NCBI RefSeq assembly: GCF_002577195.1
Contig: NZ_NULG01000007.1
Span: forward strand, 62,001-126,000
Direction: 5' to 3'
Length of the DNA: 64,000 nt
Origin: Bacillus sp. AFS041924
GTDB lineage: Bacteria > Bacillota > Bacilli > Bacillales > Bacillaceae_G
Part shown: positions 53,795 through 62,945 of the stretch, in pieces
How the letters are laid out: each line of letters begins with the position of its first letter
Numbering within the stretch: position 1 is the first letter of the stretch
Program-made: the position numbers and the translations under genes
Notes under the pieces: generated by a model
The model's input: only the letters and a program-made list of their open reading frames with translations
Told to the model about the DNA's origin: nothing
The model's database searches: none

Positions 53795-53896
53795 TTACTT
53801 GGACTCTTGTCCTGCTGTTCCCGCTAAAGCTAGACTCTTCATCAATTGGAAATTCAATAACTGTTCTTCCAACATTAATACAGCATTATGGCACAT
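53795..53896 (-). CDS. Possible 33-residue protein downstream of copZ
   Basis: A frame reads MCHNAVLMLEEQLLNFQLMK then SLALAGTAGQESK, starting 23 bp after the copZ stop on the same strand. The helical, protein-like composition and the position suggest a small operon member. AAAGTGG directly abuts the ATG, which is a poor spacing. It may instead be the decayed end of a larger gene. Confidence 0.35.
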   Translation of the reverse strand: MCHNAVLMLEEQLLNFQLMKSLALAGTAGQESK

Positions 53897-53919
53897 CCAC
53901 TTTATTTATATATCATTAA

Positions 53920-54120
53920 TTAAACGATATCGTAACCTTGATCTTCAATAGCCTCTTTCACTTTTTCAATTGTTTCATCGTTTGAAGAATTGAATGTTAC
54001 TTCTTTATTTTCTAAACTTACGATTACATTATTTGTACCAGACACTCCTTCTACAGCTTTCATAACTGCAGCCTTGCAGTGTCCACATGTCATACCATTT
54101 ACTTTTAAAATTGTTTCCAT
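53920..54120 (-). CDS. copZ: Copper chaperone CopZ
   Basis: The 66-residue HMA-domain protein carries VNGMTCGHCKAAV (Cys11, Cys14), which binds Cu(I). The ATG at 54120 was chosen; an in-frame GTG precedes it directly, and both stand behind AGGAGG. It lies 13 bp after copA. It delivers copper to CopA. Confidence 0.93.
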   Translation of the reverse strand: METILKVNGMTCGHCKAAVMKAVEGVSGTNNVIVSLENKEVTFNSSNDETIEKVKEAIEDQGYDIV

Positions 54121-54133
54121 CACTTAAATCCTC

Positions 54134-56527
54134 CTAAAGTTTTATGCGTTTTAATCTTAATGCATTTAAGACTACCGATACAGAGCTGAATGCCATTGCA
54201 GCACCCGCAATCCAAGGCAGTAATAAGCCTAAAGCAGCAATCGGTATACCTAAACTGTTATAAAATAACGCCCAAAATAAATTTTGGCGAATATTTTTCA
54301 TTGTTTTCTTACTTAATGCGATAGCTTTTGGAATATGCGATAAGTCGCCGCCTACTAATGTAACATCCGCTGTTTCAATCGCTACATCTGCACCAGTACC
54401 GATTGCCATTCCAATGTCAGCCTTCGCTAGAGCTGGCGCATCATTAATCCCGTCTCCAACCATCGCAACGATTTTCCCTTGTTTTTGTAGATTAGCTACT
54501 ATATCTGCCTTTTTCTCTGGTAAAACTTCAGCAAATACATTTTCGATCCCAACTTGATCAGCAATCGCTTTTGCCGTATGACTATTATCACCTGTTACCA
54601 TAAATACATCTATTTTTAAATCCTTTAATGCTTTTATGGCATTTCTTGAAGATTCTTTAATGGTATCGGCGACAGCAATCATTCCTTCTAATTCATCGTT
54701 TATTGCTACTAGCATGCCTGTCTTTCCAGCCGATTCAAATGCTATTAATTGTTCATCAACAGAAGAAAAGTCAATCTTCTTATCTTTCATTAATTTTCGA
54801 GTACCGATATACACCTTCTGATTATCAATCATTGCTTCTACCCCATGTCCAGGTATAGCAATAAACGCTGTAAGATCTGTCAGCTGCACATCCTGTTTAA
54901 GAGCATATTGGACAATAGCCTGTGCTAAAGGATGCTCTGACATTTTCTCTACACTTGCAACAAGCTTCAAAAAATCTTCTCGTTGTTTTAAATTAATGAT
55001 ATCTGTTACTTCGGGCTTTCCTTTTGTAATCGTTCCTGTTTTATCAAGAATGATTGCATTTATTTTTTGTGTAGTTTCTAAATATTCTCCACCTTTATAC
55101 AAAATACCGTTTTCTGCACCTTTTCCACTTCCAACCATAATCGAAGTCGGAGTAGCTAGACCTAGTGCACAAGGACATGCAATGACTAAAACAGCAATAG
55201 CTACTTCAATCGACTTAGGTAAATTTTGCGGATCTATTACGAAAAACCAAATAATAAATGTTAAGATCGCAATCCCAATTACAATTGGAACAAATAGATT
55301 CGAAATTCGATCGGCTAGTCTTTGAATAGGAGCTTTCGAACCTTGAGCTTCTTTAACTATTTTCACAATATTGGCTAGCGCAGTGTCTTTACCAACCTTT
55401 TTTGCTCTTATTGTTAAAATACCATTTCCATTTACAGTTGCTCCAACTACACTGTCTTCAGCCTTTTTATCAACTGGTAAAGACTCTCCAGTAATCATTG
55501 ATTCATCGACTGTAGAAACTCCCGAAACTATAACTCCATCGACAGGAATCTTCTCTCCAGGTTTAACTAGAAGTAAATCTCCAACTTTTACAGCTTCCAA
55601 TGGTACGTATAGTTCTTTTCCATTTTCTAAAACTGTTGCTTCCTTTGCTTGTAATTCCATTAGTTTAGAAATTGCCTCGGTAGTTTTTCCTTTAGCGATG
55701 TGCTCAAAATATTTACCAAGCAAGACTAATGTTATTAAAACTGCACTTGTCTCAAAATAAAGATGTGGCATATACGCACTATTCGTAATTGTCTTAATCG
55801 ACTCAACTAAACTATAAAAATAAGCAGCTGAAGTTCCTAGTACTACGAGTACATCCATATTTGCACTATAATTTCGAATTGCTTTAAATGCTCCAACGTA
55901 AAAATGCCAACCAATCATAAACTGAACAGGAGTCGCAAACAGTAATTGGAACCACGGATTCATGAATAAATGTGGCATCCAACTATTCGTACTAAATGGA
56001 AGATGTGATACCATAGAGTACAATAATGGAAGAGAAAGCAAGATTGAAACGATTAATTGAATCTGTTTGATTCTTGTTGAGTCCTTTTCTTTAACTTCAT
56101 CTTCATTTTTTATAGATGCCTCATAGCCTATGTGACTAATTTTATCTATTATTGATTGAACTGAGCGCACTTCAGGCAAATAGGAAATCGTAGCTATATT
56201 CATAGCTAGATTTACATTAATTTTTACAACTCCATCCATTTTACCTATTACTTTTTCAATTCGGGCCGAACAGGCAGCACATGTCATTCCTTCGATATTT
56301 AATGTAACTTTTTCTAATACAACCTCGTAACCAATCGTATGGATTTTTTCGATTAAATCAGTAGTTTGATATTGTCCTTTATCATATAGTATAGTGGCTT
56401 TTTCTAATGCAAGATTTACATTTGCTTTTAAGCCATCCATTCGATTTAAGCTTTTTTCGATTCGGGTTGCACATGCGGCGCAAGTCATCCCCTCAATACC
56501 AAGGGTTAACTGCTTTGCTTCATTCAT
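54134..56527 (-). CDS. copA: Copper-exporting P-type ATPase
   Basis: The 797-residue protein has two N-terminal metal-binding domains (GMTCAAC at 13-19 and 80-86), eight membrane helices, the TGES actuator motif ([11 protein letters not shown]), the transmembrane CPC site ([13 protein letters not shown]), the phosphorylation motif [18 protein letters not shown] and [10 protein letters not shown]. These define a PIB-1 ATPase. It lies 15 bp after csoR and exports Cu(I) to the outside. Confidence 0.97.
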   Translation of the reverse strand: MNEAKQLTLGIEGMTCAACATRIEKSLNRMDGLKANVNLALEKATILYDKGQYQTTDLIEKIHTIGYEVVLEKVTLNIEGMTCAACSARIEKVIGKMDGVVKINVNLAMNIATISYLPEVRSVQSIIDKISHIGYEASIKNEDEVKEKDSTRIKQIQLIVSILLSLPLLYSMVSHLPFSTNSWMPHLFMNPWFQLLFATPVQFMIGWHFYVGAFKAIRNYSANMDVLVVLGTSAAYFYSLVESIKTITNSAYMPHLYFETSAVLITLVLLGKYFEHIAKGKTTEAISKLMELQAKEATVLENGKELYVPLEAVKVGDLLLVKPGEKIPVDGVIVSGVSTVDESMITGESLPVDKKAEDSVVGATVNGNGILTIRAKKVGKDTALANIVKIVKEAQGSKAPIQRLADRISNLFVPIVIGIAILTFIIWFFVIDPQNLPKSIEVAIAVLVIACPCALGLATPTSIMVGSGKGAENGILYKGGEYLETTQKINAIILDKTGTITKGKPEVTDIINLKQREDFLKLVASVEKMSEHPLAQAIVQYALKQDVQLTDLTAFIAIPGHGVEAMIDNQKVYIGTRKLMKDKKIDFSSVDEQLIAFESAGKTGMLVAINDELEGMIAVADTIKESSRNAIKALKDLKIDVFMVTGDNSHTAKAIADQVGIENVFAEVLPEKKADIVANLQKQGKIVAMVGDGINDAPALAKADIGMAIGTGADVAIETADVTLVGGDLSHIPKAIALSKKTMKNIRQNLFWALFYNSLGIPIAALGLLLPWIAGAAMAFSSVSVVLNALRLKRIKL

Positions 56528-56542
56528 TATTGATCAACCCCC

Positions 56543-56842
56543 TTATTTTACGTAGCGCTTAATAACCTCCATTAATTCGTTTACCGATGCTTCACCATTG
56601 TTTTCTTTAACTGCTTTCACCATACAATGATTCGCATGTCTTTCAATTAATGAGAAACTTACTTTTTTCATAGCAGCTTCAATTGCCATTATTTGCGTTA
56701 ATATATCTATACAATAACGGTCCTCTTCGACCATTTTTTGAATCCCTCTTACTTGCCCCTCTATTCTACGAAGACGCTTCATTAAGTCATTTATTTCGTC
56801 TTCACTTCTAGGAACCATTTGATCATCATGGCAATTTTCCAT
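56543..56842 (-). CDS. csoR: Copper-sensing repressor CsoR
   Basis: The 99-residue all-helical protein has the Cu(I) ligands Cys44 (RYCID), His69 and Cys73 (ERHANHC), the C-H-C set of CsoR. RLRRIEGQVRGIQKM is the conserved DNA-binding helix. It heads the csoR-copA-copZ operon, represses it without copper, and has a GGGGGTATA site upstream. Confidence 0.94.
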   Translation of the reverse strand: MENCHDDQMVPRSEDEINDLMKRLRRIEGQVRGIQKMVEEDRYCIDILTQIMAIEAAMKKVSFSLIERHANHCMVKAVKENNGEASVNELMEVIKRYVK

Positions 56843-56863
56843 TTTATCACCTCACCATTATTA

Positions 56864-56882
56864 TATACTCGTAGGGGGTATA
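56864..56882. promoter_or_regulatory. Candidate CsoR operator
   Basis: TATACTCGTAGGGGGTATA is a G-rich pseudo-palindrome of CsoR-operator type, 22 bp upstream of csoR. A related GGGGGTAT recurs at 56945-56952 before the divergent gene. Confidence 0.55.
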
Positions 56883-56958
56883 GGTGTCAATTTTTTATTC
56901 TATTTATTTTAAGTTGTCCATATGATGATATAAAGCAAATAGTTAGGGGGTATCAAAT

Positions 56959-57495
56959 ATGTTCATCAGTTGGGTATGTATTAGCATAATGCTCTTTATA
57001 ACGCTCATTTCGATTTATCTCAAACCAACTAAAAATGACCACATGCATCAAATGATGTATATGATGACGATCAGTATGACTACTGGTTTAACAATAGGTG
57101 TGCTAATTACCCTTTCCAATCAACAACAATTTTTCCATTCCTTACTGATTTCTATGGCGGTCTCTGCACTGATTGGATTATGCATCGGCTGGAGATTGCA
57201 TTTCCTTGCACTACTTGAGGGAATATTCACAGGAATGATGGCTGGTATGATGGGTAGTATGATTGTTGTCATGCTTTCAATATCAGAGGCACGATCTTTG
57301 TTATTAATTTGTTTATTGTTATTAACTTGTTCGACAATATTTTGTTCTACTATGTTGTTAAACGAGCGATTTCCGAAACTACTATCATCATTCTTTCCAG
57401 TAATTATCATTTCTAGCCTGCTGCTTATCTTAACAGTGTTTTATTCTTTTACTCATTTTGAAACTACTTCTGTTTCACAAGAATTACAAGATTAA
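56959..57495 (+). CDS. Met-rich membrane protein divergent from csoR
   Basis: The 178-residue protein has five or six helices. It is unusually rich in Met and His near the membrane (HMHQMMYMMTISMTT around 28-42 and GMMAGMMGSM around 93-102). AGGGGGTAT lies before the ATG and may serve as both ribosome binding site and part of a CsoR site. Met clusters often bind Cu(I), so a copper-related role is inferred. No family is recognised. Confidence 0.7.
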   Translation: MFISWVCISIMLFITLISIYLKPTKNDHMHQMMYMMTISMTTGLTIGVLITLSNQQQFFHSLLISMAVSALIGLCIGWRLHFLALLEGIFTGMMAGMMGSMIVVMLSISEARSLLLICLLLLTCSTIFCSTMLLNERFPKLLSSFFPVIIISSLLLILTVFYSFTHFETTSVSQELQD

Positions 57496-57762
57496 TATGT
57501 TGAAAAAGTAGGAAGACGAAGGCAACTAACCATAGAAATTAAAGCCTTTATCGTTATTCAAAACTCCCTTAAGATAATGTTTCTGAAGGGACTTTTCTTA
57601 TGCCTAAAAAGATTAATCTTCAATTGATTAGTAACATAATTTTTTATGTCGCTGTGTTATTTGGGCAAGGATATTATTAATAGCTATCCATTGTTTGTGG
57701 GAAGCTATATGATAAGATGAACCTGTGGTTGAAAATTGAATTGGAAAAGGAAGATTGCACAG

Positions 57763-58113
57763 ATGACAAATCAGAATGAAACTAACGCTTTACCGCCAAA
57801 AACATGTACAATTGAACGCCTGATCACGCAAGTGGAAGATATCGAAAAAGTGCTGAACGGACAAAAAACGGCTACTCGTCGCAATGGGAGATATGCAGAT
57901 ATTGGGGAAGTGATGAGTCTTCAAAATCGCCAGTATGTTGTTGAACGGGTTTATTCGCAATCTCTTGGTGAATTGACCGATGAGGATGCTAGGCAAGAAG
58001 GTTATACGAATGTAGAAGAGTATAAACAATCGATCCTGTCAATCCACCCAGGTATGCCTTGGCTGCCAAAAATGAGGGTATGGGTTCATGAGTTTCGCCC
58101 CATCCAAGATTGA
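57763..58113 (+). CDS. ASCH-domain-like protein
   Basis: The start at 57763 (MTNQNETNALPP) follows AAGGAAG by about 9 nt; an upstream TTG at 57736 lacks a site. The 116-residue product has VLNGQKTATRRNGRYADIGE, the pattern of ASCH domains, which have a beta-barrel RNA-binding fold related to PUA. The role is unknown. Its DNA looks less AT-rich than its neighbours. Confidence 0.7.
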   Translation: MTNQNETNALPPKTCTIERLITQVEDIEKVLNGQKTATRRNGRYADIGEVMSLQNRQYVVERVYSQSLGELTDEDARQEGYTNVEEYKQSILSIHPGMPWLPKMRVWVHEFRPIQD

Positions 58114-58125
58114 TTGGATATAAAA

Positions 58126-58566
58126 ATGGATATGCTATATCGATTACTTCTTTATATACATATTTTTAGTGTAATCTTATCGATTGGTCCTTTTTTTGTA
58201 TTGATTCCTTTACTCAAAAAATTGCATACCTCTGAGTCCACGATACAACAAGGTTATCTGGATGTGTTCCGTTTTGCTGTCAGATTGGCTAAGCATGCCG
58301 GGCATGTGCTTGTTTTGTCAGGAGTCTTATTGGTACTGGCAGGCTCATGGTCATGGAAAACATCTTGGATCGTGATGACTATTCTTCTTTTGGTGAGTTC
58401 ATTATTTTTTCTTGCTAGAGCCTTCTCGCCGACAATTAGGAAATTTAGTCAACCAGACCAAGACCAGAGCATCTTGATTCAGTTGCTTCGCCGATCTATT
58501 TGGATTTATATCATACTTTTGATGGTGATGCTATTATTTATGGTGGTAAAGCCTACATTATGGTAG
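58126..58566 (+). CDS. Four-helix membrane protein
   Basis: The ATG at 58126 is used; a TTG at 58114 is possible. The product of about 146 residues has four helices (LLLYIHIFSVILSIGPFFVL, HVLVLSGVLLVLAGSW, SWIVMTILLLVSSLFFLA, IWIYIILLMVMLLFMVV). It follows the ASCH gene by about 12 bp and shares its base composition, so the two are probably cotranscribed and may have been acquired together. It resembles DUF2269-type proteins in topology. Confidence 0.65.
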   Translation: MDMLYRLLLYIHIFSVILSIGPFFVLIPLLKKLHTSESTIQQGYLDVFRFAVRLAKHAGHVLVLSGVLLVLAGSWSWKTSWIVMTILLLVSSLFFLARAFSPTIRKFSQPDQDQSILIQLLRRSIWIYIILLMVMLLFMVVKPTLW

Positions 58567-58655
58567 GCAAGATTAAGCAGACTGGCATTCTTTAATTGTA
58601 GAAGTCAGTCTGCTTTTTTATTTCTTTACTTAAACGAATCAACACTAATTTGATA

Positions 58656-60320
58656 TCATTTATTTATCGAAACCTTATTATTAACAATTTCATCATAATA
58701 CTTTAAATGAATTTGTTCTTTATTTATATCATCTTTAAAATAACGTTCATGGATCATTACTTTAGCAATATACTCTTTTCGAATATGATCTTTCGCATCT
58801 TCAAGAGCAGTAACAGCTTCAACCAAATCTGCCATTTTATTTGCTATTTTCTTAGCATAATATGTTTGCGTATTAGCATCCAAAGTATATACATATTGAA
58901 CAACTTCATTTAATTCATCGAGCTTTTTCCTTACAATTTTACTTTCATCAACTAATGTTTTGGGTACCTCTATTAGTTTTTCCTCAATATATGATTTAAA
59001 AATTGCGTAACCATTCATCTTTTTAAACAGTCTTAAAATCTCTAAACCTAAAATATTAGCTGTTCCTTCCCAGACTGTAAGTACTTGAGCATCTCTTAAG
59101 AGGCGAGGTGTAACAAAATCTTCTATATATCCATTACCTCCGTGCATTTCTATTGCCTCGTGTGAGAAATGTATCGCTTCTTCAGCTGTGCGCATTTTTA
59201 AGATAGCAATTAAAAGTCTGACTAGTGCTTGTTCTTCTTTTGTTCCATTTTCTTTACCGATAACTCGATCGTATAAAGCGACTAGATTAAATACTGCACT
59301 TGTTTGTACTTCTTGAATTGATCCAAGTTTTGATAGTGTCTCTTGAATCATTGGAAACGTTGTAAGTAATTGTCCATATGCAGGTCTATTTCCAGCATAT
59401 TTTTTCGCTTCTATATAGGCCCTTCTCATTATTCCAACGGAGGCTACAGCATTACATATTCTAGATAAATTCAATGCTTCCATCATATAGTTAATTCCTC
59501 TAGAAGGATCTCCAATTAGAAATGCTTTCGCTCCGTTAAACTCAATTTCTCCTGACGGAACCGCTCTGACACCTAACTTATCTTTTAAACGACGAATCGT
59601 GAATCCATTATTTGTTCCATCATCATTCTTCCAAGGAACTAAAAATAAGCTTAAGCCTTTACTTCCAGAAGGCGCCCCCTCAATTCTTGCTAATATCGTT
59701 GTAATACCACACTGGCCTGCATTACTAGCAAAATATTTTTCTCCATAAATTCGATAGTAATCTCCTTCTTTAACTGCTTTAACTGTATTGGCTCCAACAT
59801 CTGAACCGCCCTGTCTCTCAGTTAAAAAAGTCGCTCCTTCATATAATTCTGTTTCACCGGTCGATAATAAATGAGGGAGATATTTCTCTTTCAATGCTTC
59901 ATCTGCATATCTTTCAACTAAAAATGTGGCAGCCATTGATAACGTAACCGGACAATAAAAACCAGCCTCAGTTTGTGATAATAAGTAGCCTTGCGCATAG
60001 GAATATATATAATTTCCTATAATCCCTAGCTTTGGAATTGGTTTATGGAGATAGCCAACAATCCCTCTATTATAAGTATCCTTAACAGTTTGCTTATAAC
60101 CTTCATTTACCCAAACATGTGAAATATCATTACCGTATGCATCATACTTGATTAATCGTGGTTGCCCTTCTCGATCTGTATGAATCGCACGCTGATCAAT
60201 TTCATTCGCACAAAGCTCTCCAAATTCCTCTAATTCACTATTAGCCCATGCAAAAAAATCTTCATTTAAGAATTTCCTTAAAATCATTTGTAGATTAAGA
60301 TCTTCTTTATAAAAATTCAT
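58656..60320 (-). CDS. Acyl-CoA dehydrogenase family protein (AidB-like length)
   Basis: The start at 60320 (MNFYKEDLNL) follows GGGAG; a GTG at 60332 overlaps that site. The 554-residue product has the acyl-CoA dehydrogenase signatures ATFLTERQGGSDVGANTV, YFASNAGQCGITTILARIEG, and the C-terminal EAIEMHGGNGYIEDF with VWEGTANILGLEILR. It is longer than typical 380-residue enzymes because of N- and C-terminal helical extensions. It is cotranscribed with a MerR-type regulator. Substrate unknown. Confidence 0.88.
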   Translation of the reverse strand: MNFYKEDLNLQMILRKFLNEDFFAWANSELEEFGELCANEIDQRAIHTDREGQPRLIKYDAYGNDISHVWVNEGYKQTVKDTYNRGIVGYLHKPIPKLGIIGNYIYSYAQGYLLSQTEAGFYCPVTLSMAATFLVERYADEALKEKYLPHLLSTGETELYEGATFLTERQGGSDVGANTVKAVKEGDYYRIYGEKYFASNAGQCGITTILARIEGAPSGSKGLSLFLVPWKNDDGTNNGFTIRRLKDKLGVRAVPSGEIEFNGAKAFLIGDPSRGINYMMEALNLSRICNAVASVGIMRRAYIEAKKYAGNRPAYGQLLTTFPMIQETLSKLGSIQEVQTSAVFNLVALYDRVIGKENGTKEEQALVRLLIAILKMRTAEEAIHFSHEAIEMHGGNGYIEDFVTPRLLRDAQVLTVWEGTANILGLEILRLFKKMNGYAIFKSYIEEKLIEVPKTLVDESKIVRKKLDELNEVVQYVYTLDANTQTYYAKKIANKMADLVEAVTALEDAKDHIRKEYIAKVMIHERYFKDDINKEQIHLKYYDEIVNNKVSINK

Positions 60321-60345
60321 TAAATCTCCCACCTGCCTCTATTTA

Positions 60346-60720
60346 TTAAATCTCTAATAAATTCCGTTCAAGCTTACTTTTCATTTTTCTGATTTCTTCT
60401 TTTAGTTGGAGGAGCTCGTTTACTTTTTCATCGATCTCTACAATCTTCTGATTTCCATATTCAATTGTTTTCTGTAATTGTTTTTTACCTGTTTGATCAG
60501 CCGTAAATAAATCAATCATTTCTTTTATTTCTTGCAAATTAAACCCTAAATACTTCCCTCTTTGAATTAAATAAAGACGTGTACGATCTTTTTGAGAATA
60601 CTTTCTTCTACCACTTTCTGTATACGTAGGGTGTATTAATCCGATTTCCTCATAATATCTCAGGGTTCGATGAGTCGTATTAAATTCATTAGTCAACTCC
60701 CGAATCGAATAAAACTTCAA
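60346..60720 (-). CDS. MerR family transcriptional regulator
   Basis: The 124-residue protein has a MerR helix-turn-helix (YSIRELTNEFNTTHRTLRYYEE at about 4-25, then IGLIHPTYTESGRRKYSQKD) and a C-terminal coiled-coil (ELLQLKEEIRKMKSKLERN). It has no Cys metal site. It is the first gene of the operon with the acyl-CoA dehydrogenase, so it probably senses a fatty-acid or branched-acid compound. A MerR-type promoter lies 30 bp upstream. Confidence 0.88.
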   Translation of the reverse strand: MKFYSIRELTNEFNTTHRTLRYYEEIGLIHPTYTESGRRKYSQKDRTRLYLIQRGKYLGFNLQEIKEMIDLFTADQTGKKQLQKTIEYGNQKIVEIDEKVNELLQLKEEIRKMKSKLERNLLEI

Positions 60721-60749
60721 TATTCCCTCCTCCTTTAAGCTATAGATTT

Positions 60750-60780
60750 ATTATAAATCTTACGTAAACGTAAGTTTCAA
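60750..60780 (-). promoter_or_regulatory. MerR-type promoter with operator in a 19-bp spacer
   Basis: On the minus strand -35 TTGAAA (60775-60780) and -10 TATAAT (60750-60755) are separated by 19 bp. The spacer contains the palindrome CTTACGTTTACGTAAG (60759-60774). Over-long spacers with a central palindrome are the hallmark of MerR-activated promoters. Confidence 0.75.
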
Positions 60781-60975
60781 GATAGAATCCTTCGACAAAT
60801 TAAGAGCTAGATTGATTTTAATAGACATTAAAGTACTTATTCTTAGTATCCTCTGCTTTTCCTGCCTTTTTTTGGTATAACGATTTGAGTTTCTGCAAAG
60901 CATAAATTTATCTGTAGCCTAAGGCTTAATAAATTGAATTTGTTCCCAATAATGGTGAACTAGAAGGAGATTACA

Positions 60976-62712
60976 ATGAGGAAAACGATTGCTGATTTAC
61001 TGATTGATTCATTGATTCAGGCGGGAGTTACTAGAATTTATGGTATTGTTGGCGATTCTTTAAACGCAGTTTTAGATTCAATTAAAAACTCAAAAAGAAT
61101 TGAATGGATCAGTGTTCGCCATGAAGAAGTTGCAGCCTTTGCTGCGGGTTCAGATTCTCTATTGAGTGGAAGTATAGCGGTTTGTGCAGGAAGCAGTGGA
61201 CCTGGTAACCTTCATCTAATTAATGGTTTATACGATTGCCACCGAAGTCGGATACCTGTTCTTGCGATTGCAGCTCATATTCCAAGTATTGAAATTGGAA
61301 GTGAATATTTTCAACAAACTAAACCTGAGCAATTATTTAAAGAATGTAGTCACTTTTGTGAAACGGTGTATCGAGCAGAACAAATGCCACGTCTAGCAAC
61401 GATTGCCATGCAGCATGCAATTGCAAGAAAAGGTGTATCTGTACTTGTACTACCTGGCGACATTGCTGCACTAGAAGATCATCAAACTGTTCCAGAACAA
61501 GTCATTCATGTTACTAATCCACTGATTAGTCCATCTAAACCTGAGCTAGAGAAACTAGCTGGGTATCTAAATGATGGAAAAAAAGTTACGTTACTTTGCG
61601 GAGCAGGCTGTGAAGGTGCACACTCTCATTTAATGCTTCTTTGTGAAAAATTAAAATCTCCAATGGTTATTGCGCTTAGAGGTAAAGAATTCTTAGAATA
61701 CGATAATCCATATAACGCTGGGTTAACTGGGTTAATTGGTTACTCATCAGGATATCACGCGATTATGGATTGTGATGTACTATTGATGCTTGGAACTGAT
61801 TTTCCTTATCGTCAATTTTATCCGGATGACTCTGTAATCTTACAAGTAGATATTCGAGCAGAGCATTTAGGTAGACGAGCTGCCATCACTTATGGATTAT
61901 GTGGAGATGTAAAAGAGACAATTAGTCAGCTATTACCTCTTTTAACAGATGTGAAAGATTCCAGTCATTTAGAAAAGTATGTATCAGCTTACGAAAATGT
62001 CCGTAATGATTTAGATAAATTTGCTGTAGGAAAACCAGGTCGTACACCGATCCACCCTCAGTATTTAACGAAGATGGTAAGTGACCTTGCAAATGAAGAT
62101 GCTATATTTACATGTGATGTCGGTACTCCTACATTATGGTCTGCAAGATATTTACAAATGAATGGAAAGAGAAGATTACTCGGATCATTTAATCACGGAA
62201 CAATGGCTAATGCGATGCCTCAAGCGATTGGTGCCCAAGTTTCACAACCTGATCGCCAAGTTGTCGCATTATGTGGTGATGGAGGCCTATCAATGCTAAT
62301 GGGCGATTTATTAACAATCCACCAGCATAAATTACCTGTAAAAATAATTGTTTTTAATAATAGTGCGCTAAGTTTTGTAGAATTAGAAATGAAAGCTGCC
62401 GGTTACTTAGAAACTGGAACAACTTTAGAAAATCCTAACTTTGCTTCATTAGCCCAAGCGATGGGAATAGAAGGCTATCGTGTAGAAGACCCGGCTGATT
62501 TAGAATCTACTGTACAACGTGCGTTTGAGCACAATGGACCAGCATTAATTGATGTTTTAGTAAACCGTCAGGAATTAGCAATGCCTCCTAAAGTGAGTAT
62601 TGAACAAGCTCATGGCTTTACTCTATGGACATTAAAAGCTGTATTAAATGGACATGCTAGTGACGTGATTGATCTTGCTAAATCGAATCTATTAGATCGA
62701 TTCCATCTATAA
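60976..62712 (+). CDS. Thiamine-pyrophosphate-dependent pyruvate oxidase/dehydrogenase (PoxB/YdaP-like)
   Basis: The 578-residue protein has the three TPP-enzyme domains. The N-terminal domain has YGIVGDSLNAVLD with RHEEVAAFAAG (catalytic Glu). The middle domain holds GLTGLIGYSSGYHAIMDCDV, and the C-terminal TPP motif is GDGGLSMLMGDLLTIHQHKL followed by IIVFNN. This fits quinone-dependent pyruvate dehydrogenase (PoxB) or B. subtilis YdaP rather than acetolactate synthase. AGAAGGAG precedes the ATG. It decarboxylates pyruvate oxidatively to acetate. Confidence 0.88.
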   Translation: MRKTIADLLIDSLIQAGVTRIYGIVGDSLNAVLDSIKNSKRIEWISVRHEEVAAFAAGSDSLLSGSIAVCAGSSGPGNLHLINGLYDCHRSRIPVLAIAAHIPSIEIGSEYFQQTKPEQLFKECSHFCETVYRAEQMPRLATIAMQHAIARKGVSVLVLPGDIAALEDHQTVPEQVIHVTNPLISPSKPELEKLAGYLNDGKKVTLLCGAGCEGAHSHLMLLCEKLKSPMVIALRGKEFLEYDNPYNAGLTGLIGYSSGYHAIMDCDVLLMLGTDFPYRQFYPDDSVILQVDIRAEHLGRRAAITYGLCGDVKETISQLLPLLTDVKDSSHLEKYVSAYENVRNDLDKFAVGKPGRTPIHPQYLTKMVSDLANEDAIFTCDVGTPTLWSARYLQMNGKRRLLGSFNHGTMANAMPQAIGAQVSQPDRQVVALCGDGGLSMLMGDLLTIHQHKLPVKIIVFNNSALSFVELEMKAAGYLETGTTLENPNFASLAQAMGIEGYRVEDPADLESTVQRAFEHNGPALIDVLVNRQELAMPPKVSIEQAHGFTLWTLKAVLNGHASDVIDLAKSNLLDRFHL

Positions 62713-62718
62713 TTTAAG

Positions 62719-62743
62719 GACCCGTTTGGACTAAAACGGGTTC
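62719..62743 (+). terminator. Terminator of the PoxB-like gene
   Basis: GACCCGTTT and AAACGGGTTC form a stem of about 9 bp with a 6-nt loop, followed by TTTTG. Confidence 0.8.
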
Positions 62744-62788
62744 TTTTGCTGTTGAACACATATTTTCATATCATCCTAATTGATATTT

Positions 62789-62893
62789 AAGCCACTTTGA
62801 TCGTTAATTAATCCACTTTCTCTGTTAATTAAGCCACTTTCTCATTTAATTAAGCCAAGTTCACTATTTTTCAAGCCATGTTCACACACTGTT
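62789..62893. repeat. Five tandem 21-bp repeats
   Basis: Five head-to-tail 21-bp units begin AAGCCACTTT or close variants, at 62789, 62810, 62831, 62852 and 62873. The first three are most alike and end in TTAATT; the last two have diverged. On the minus strand they read as a seven-residue repeat (ESGLINR-like), interrupted by stops. Confidence 0.75.
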
Positions 62894-62914
62894 CGCGTTT
62901 TTCACTATAAAAAA

Positions 62915-62942
62915 AGAACCCGCTCAATTGAAACGGGTTCTT
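62915..62942 (-). terminator. Terminator of the ABC exporter operon
   Basis: AGAACCCG and CGGGTTCT form an 8-bp stem directly after the ATPase stop, followed on the minus strand by a T-run (AAAAAA at 62909-62914 on the plus strand). Confidence 0.8.
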
Positions 62943-62945
62943 CCA

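Noticed and set aside
62789-62893. Tandem repeats considered as a CRISPR array
   Set aside because: Units are only 21 bp, directly abutting with no unique spacers, and no cas gene is present.
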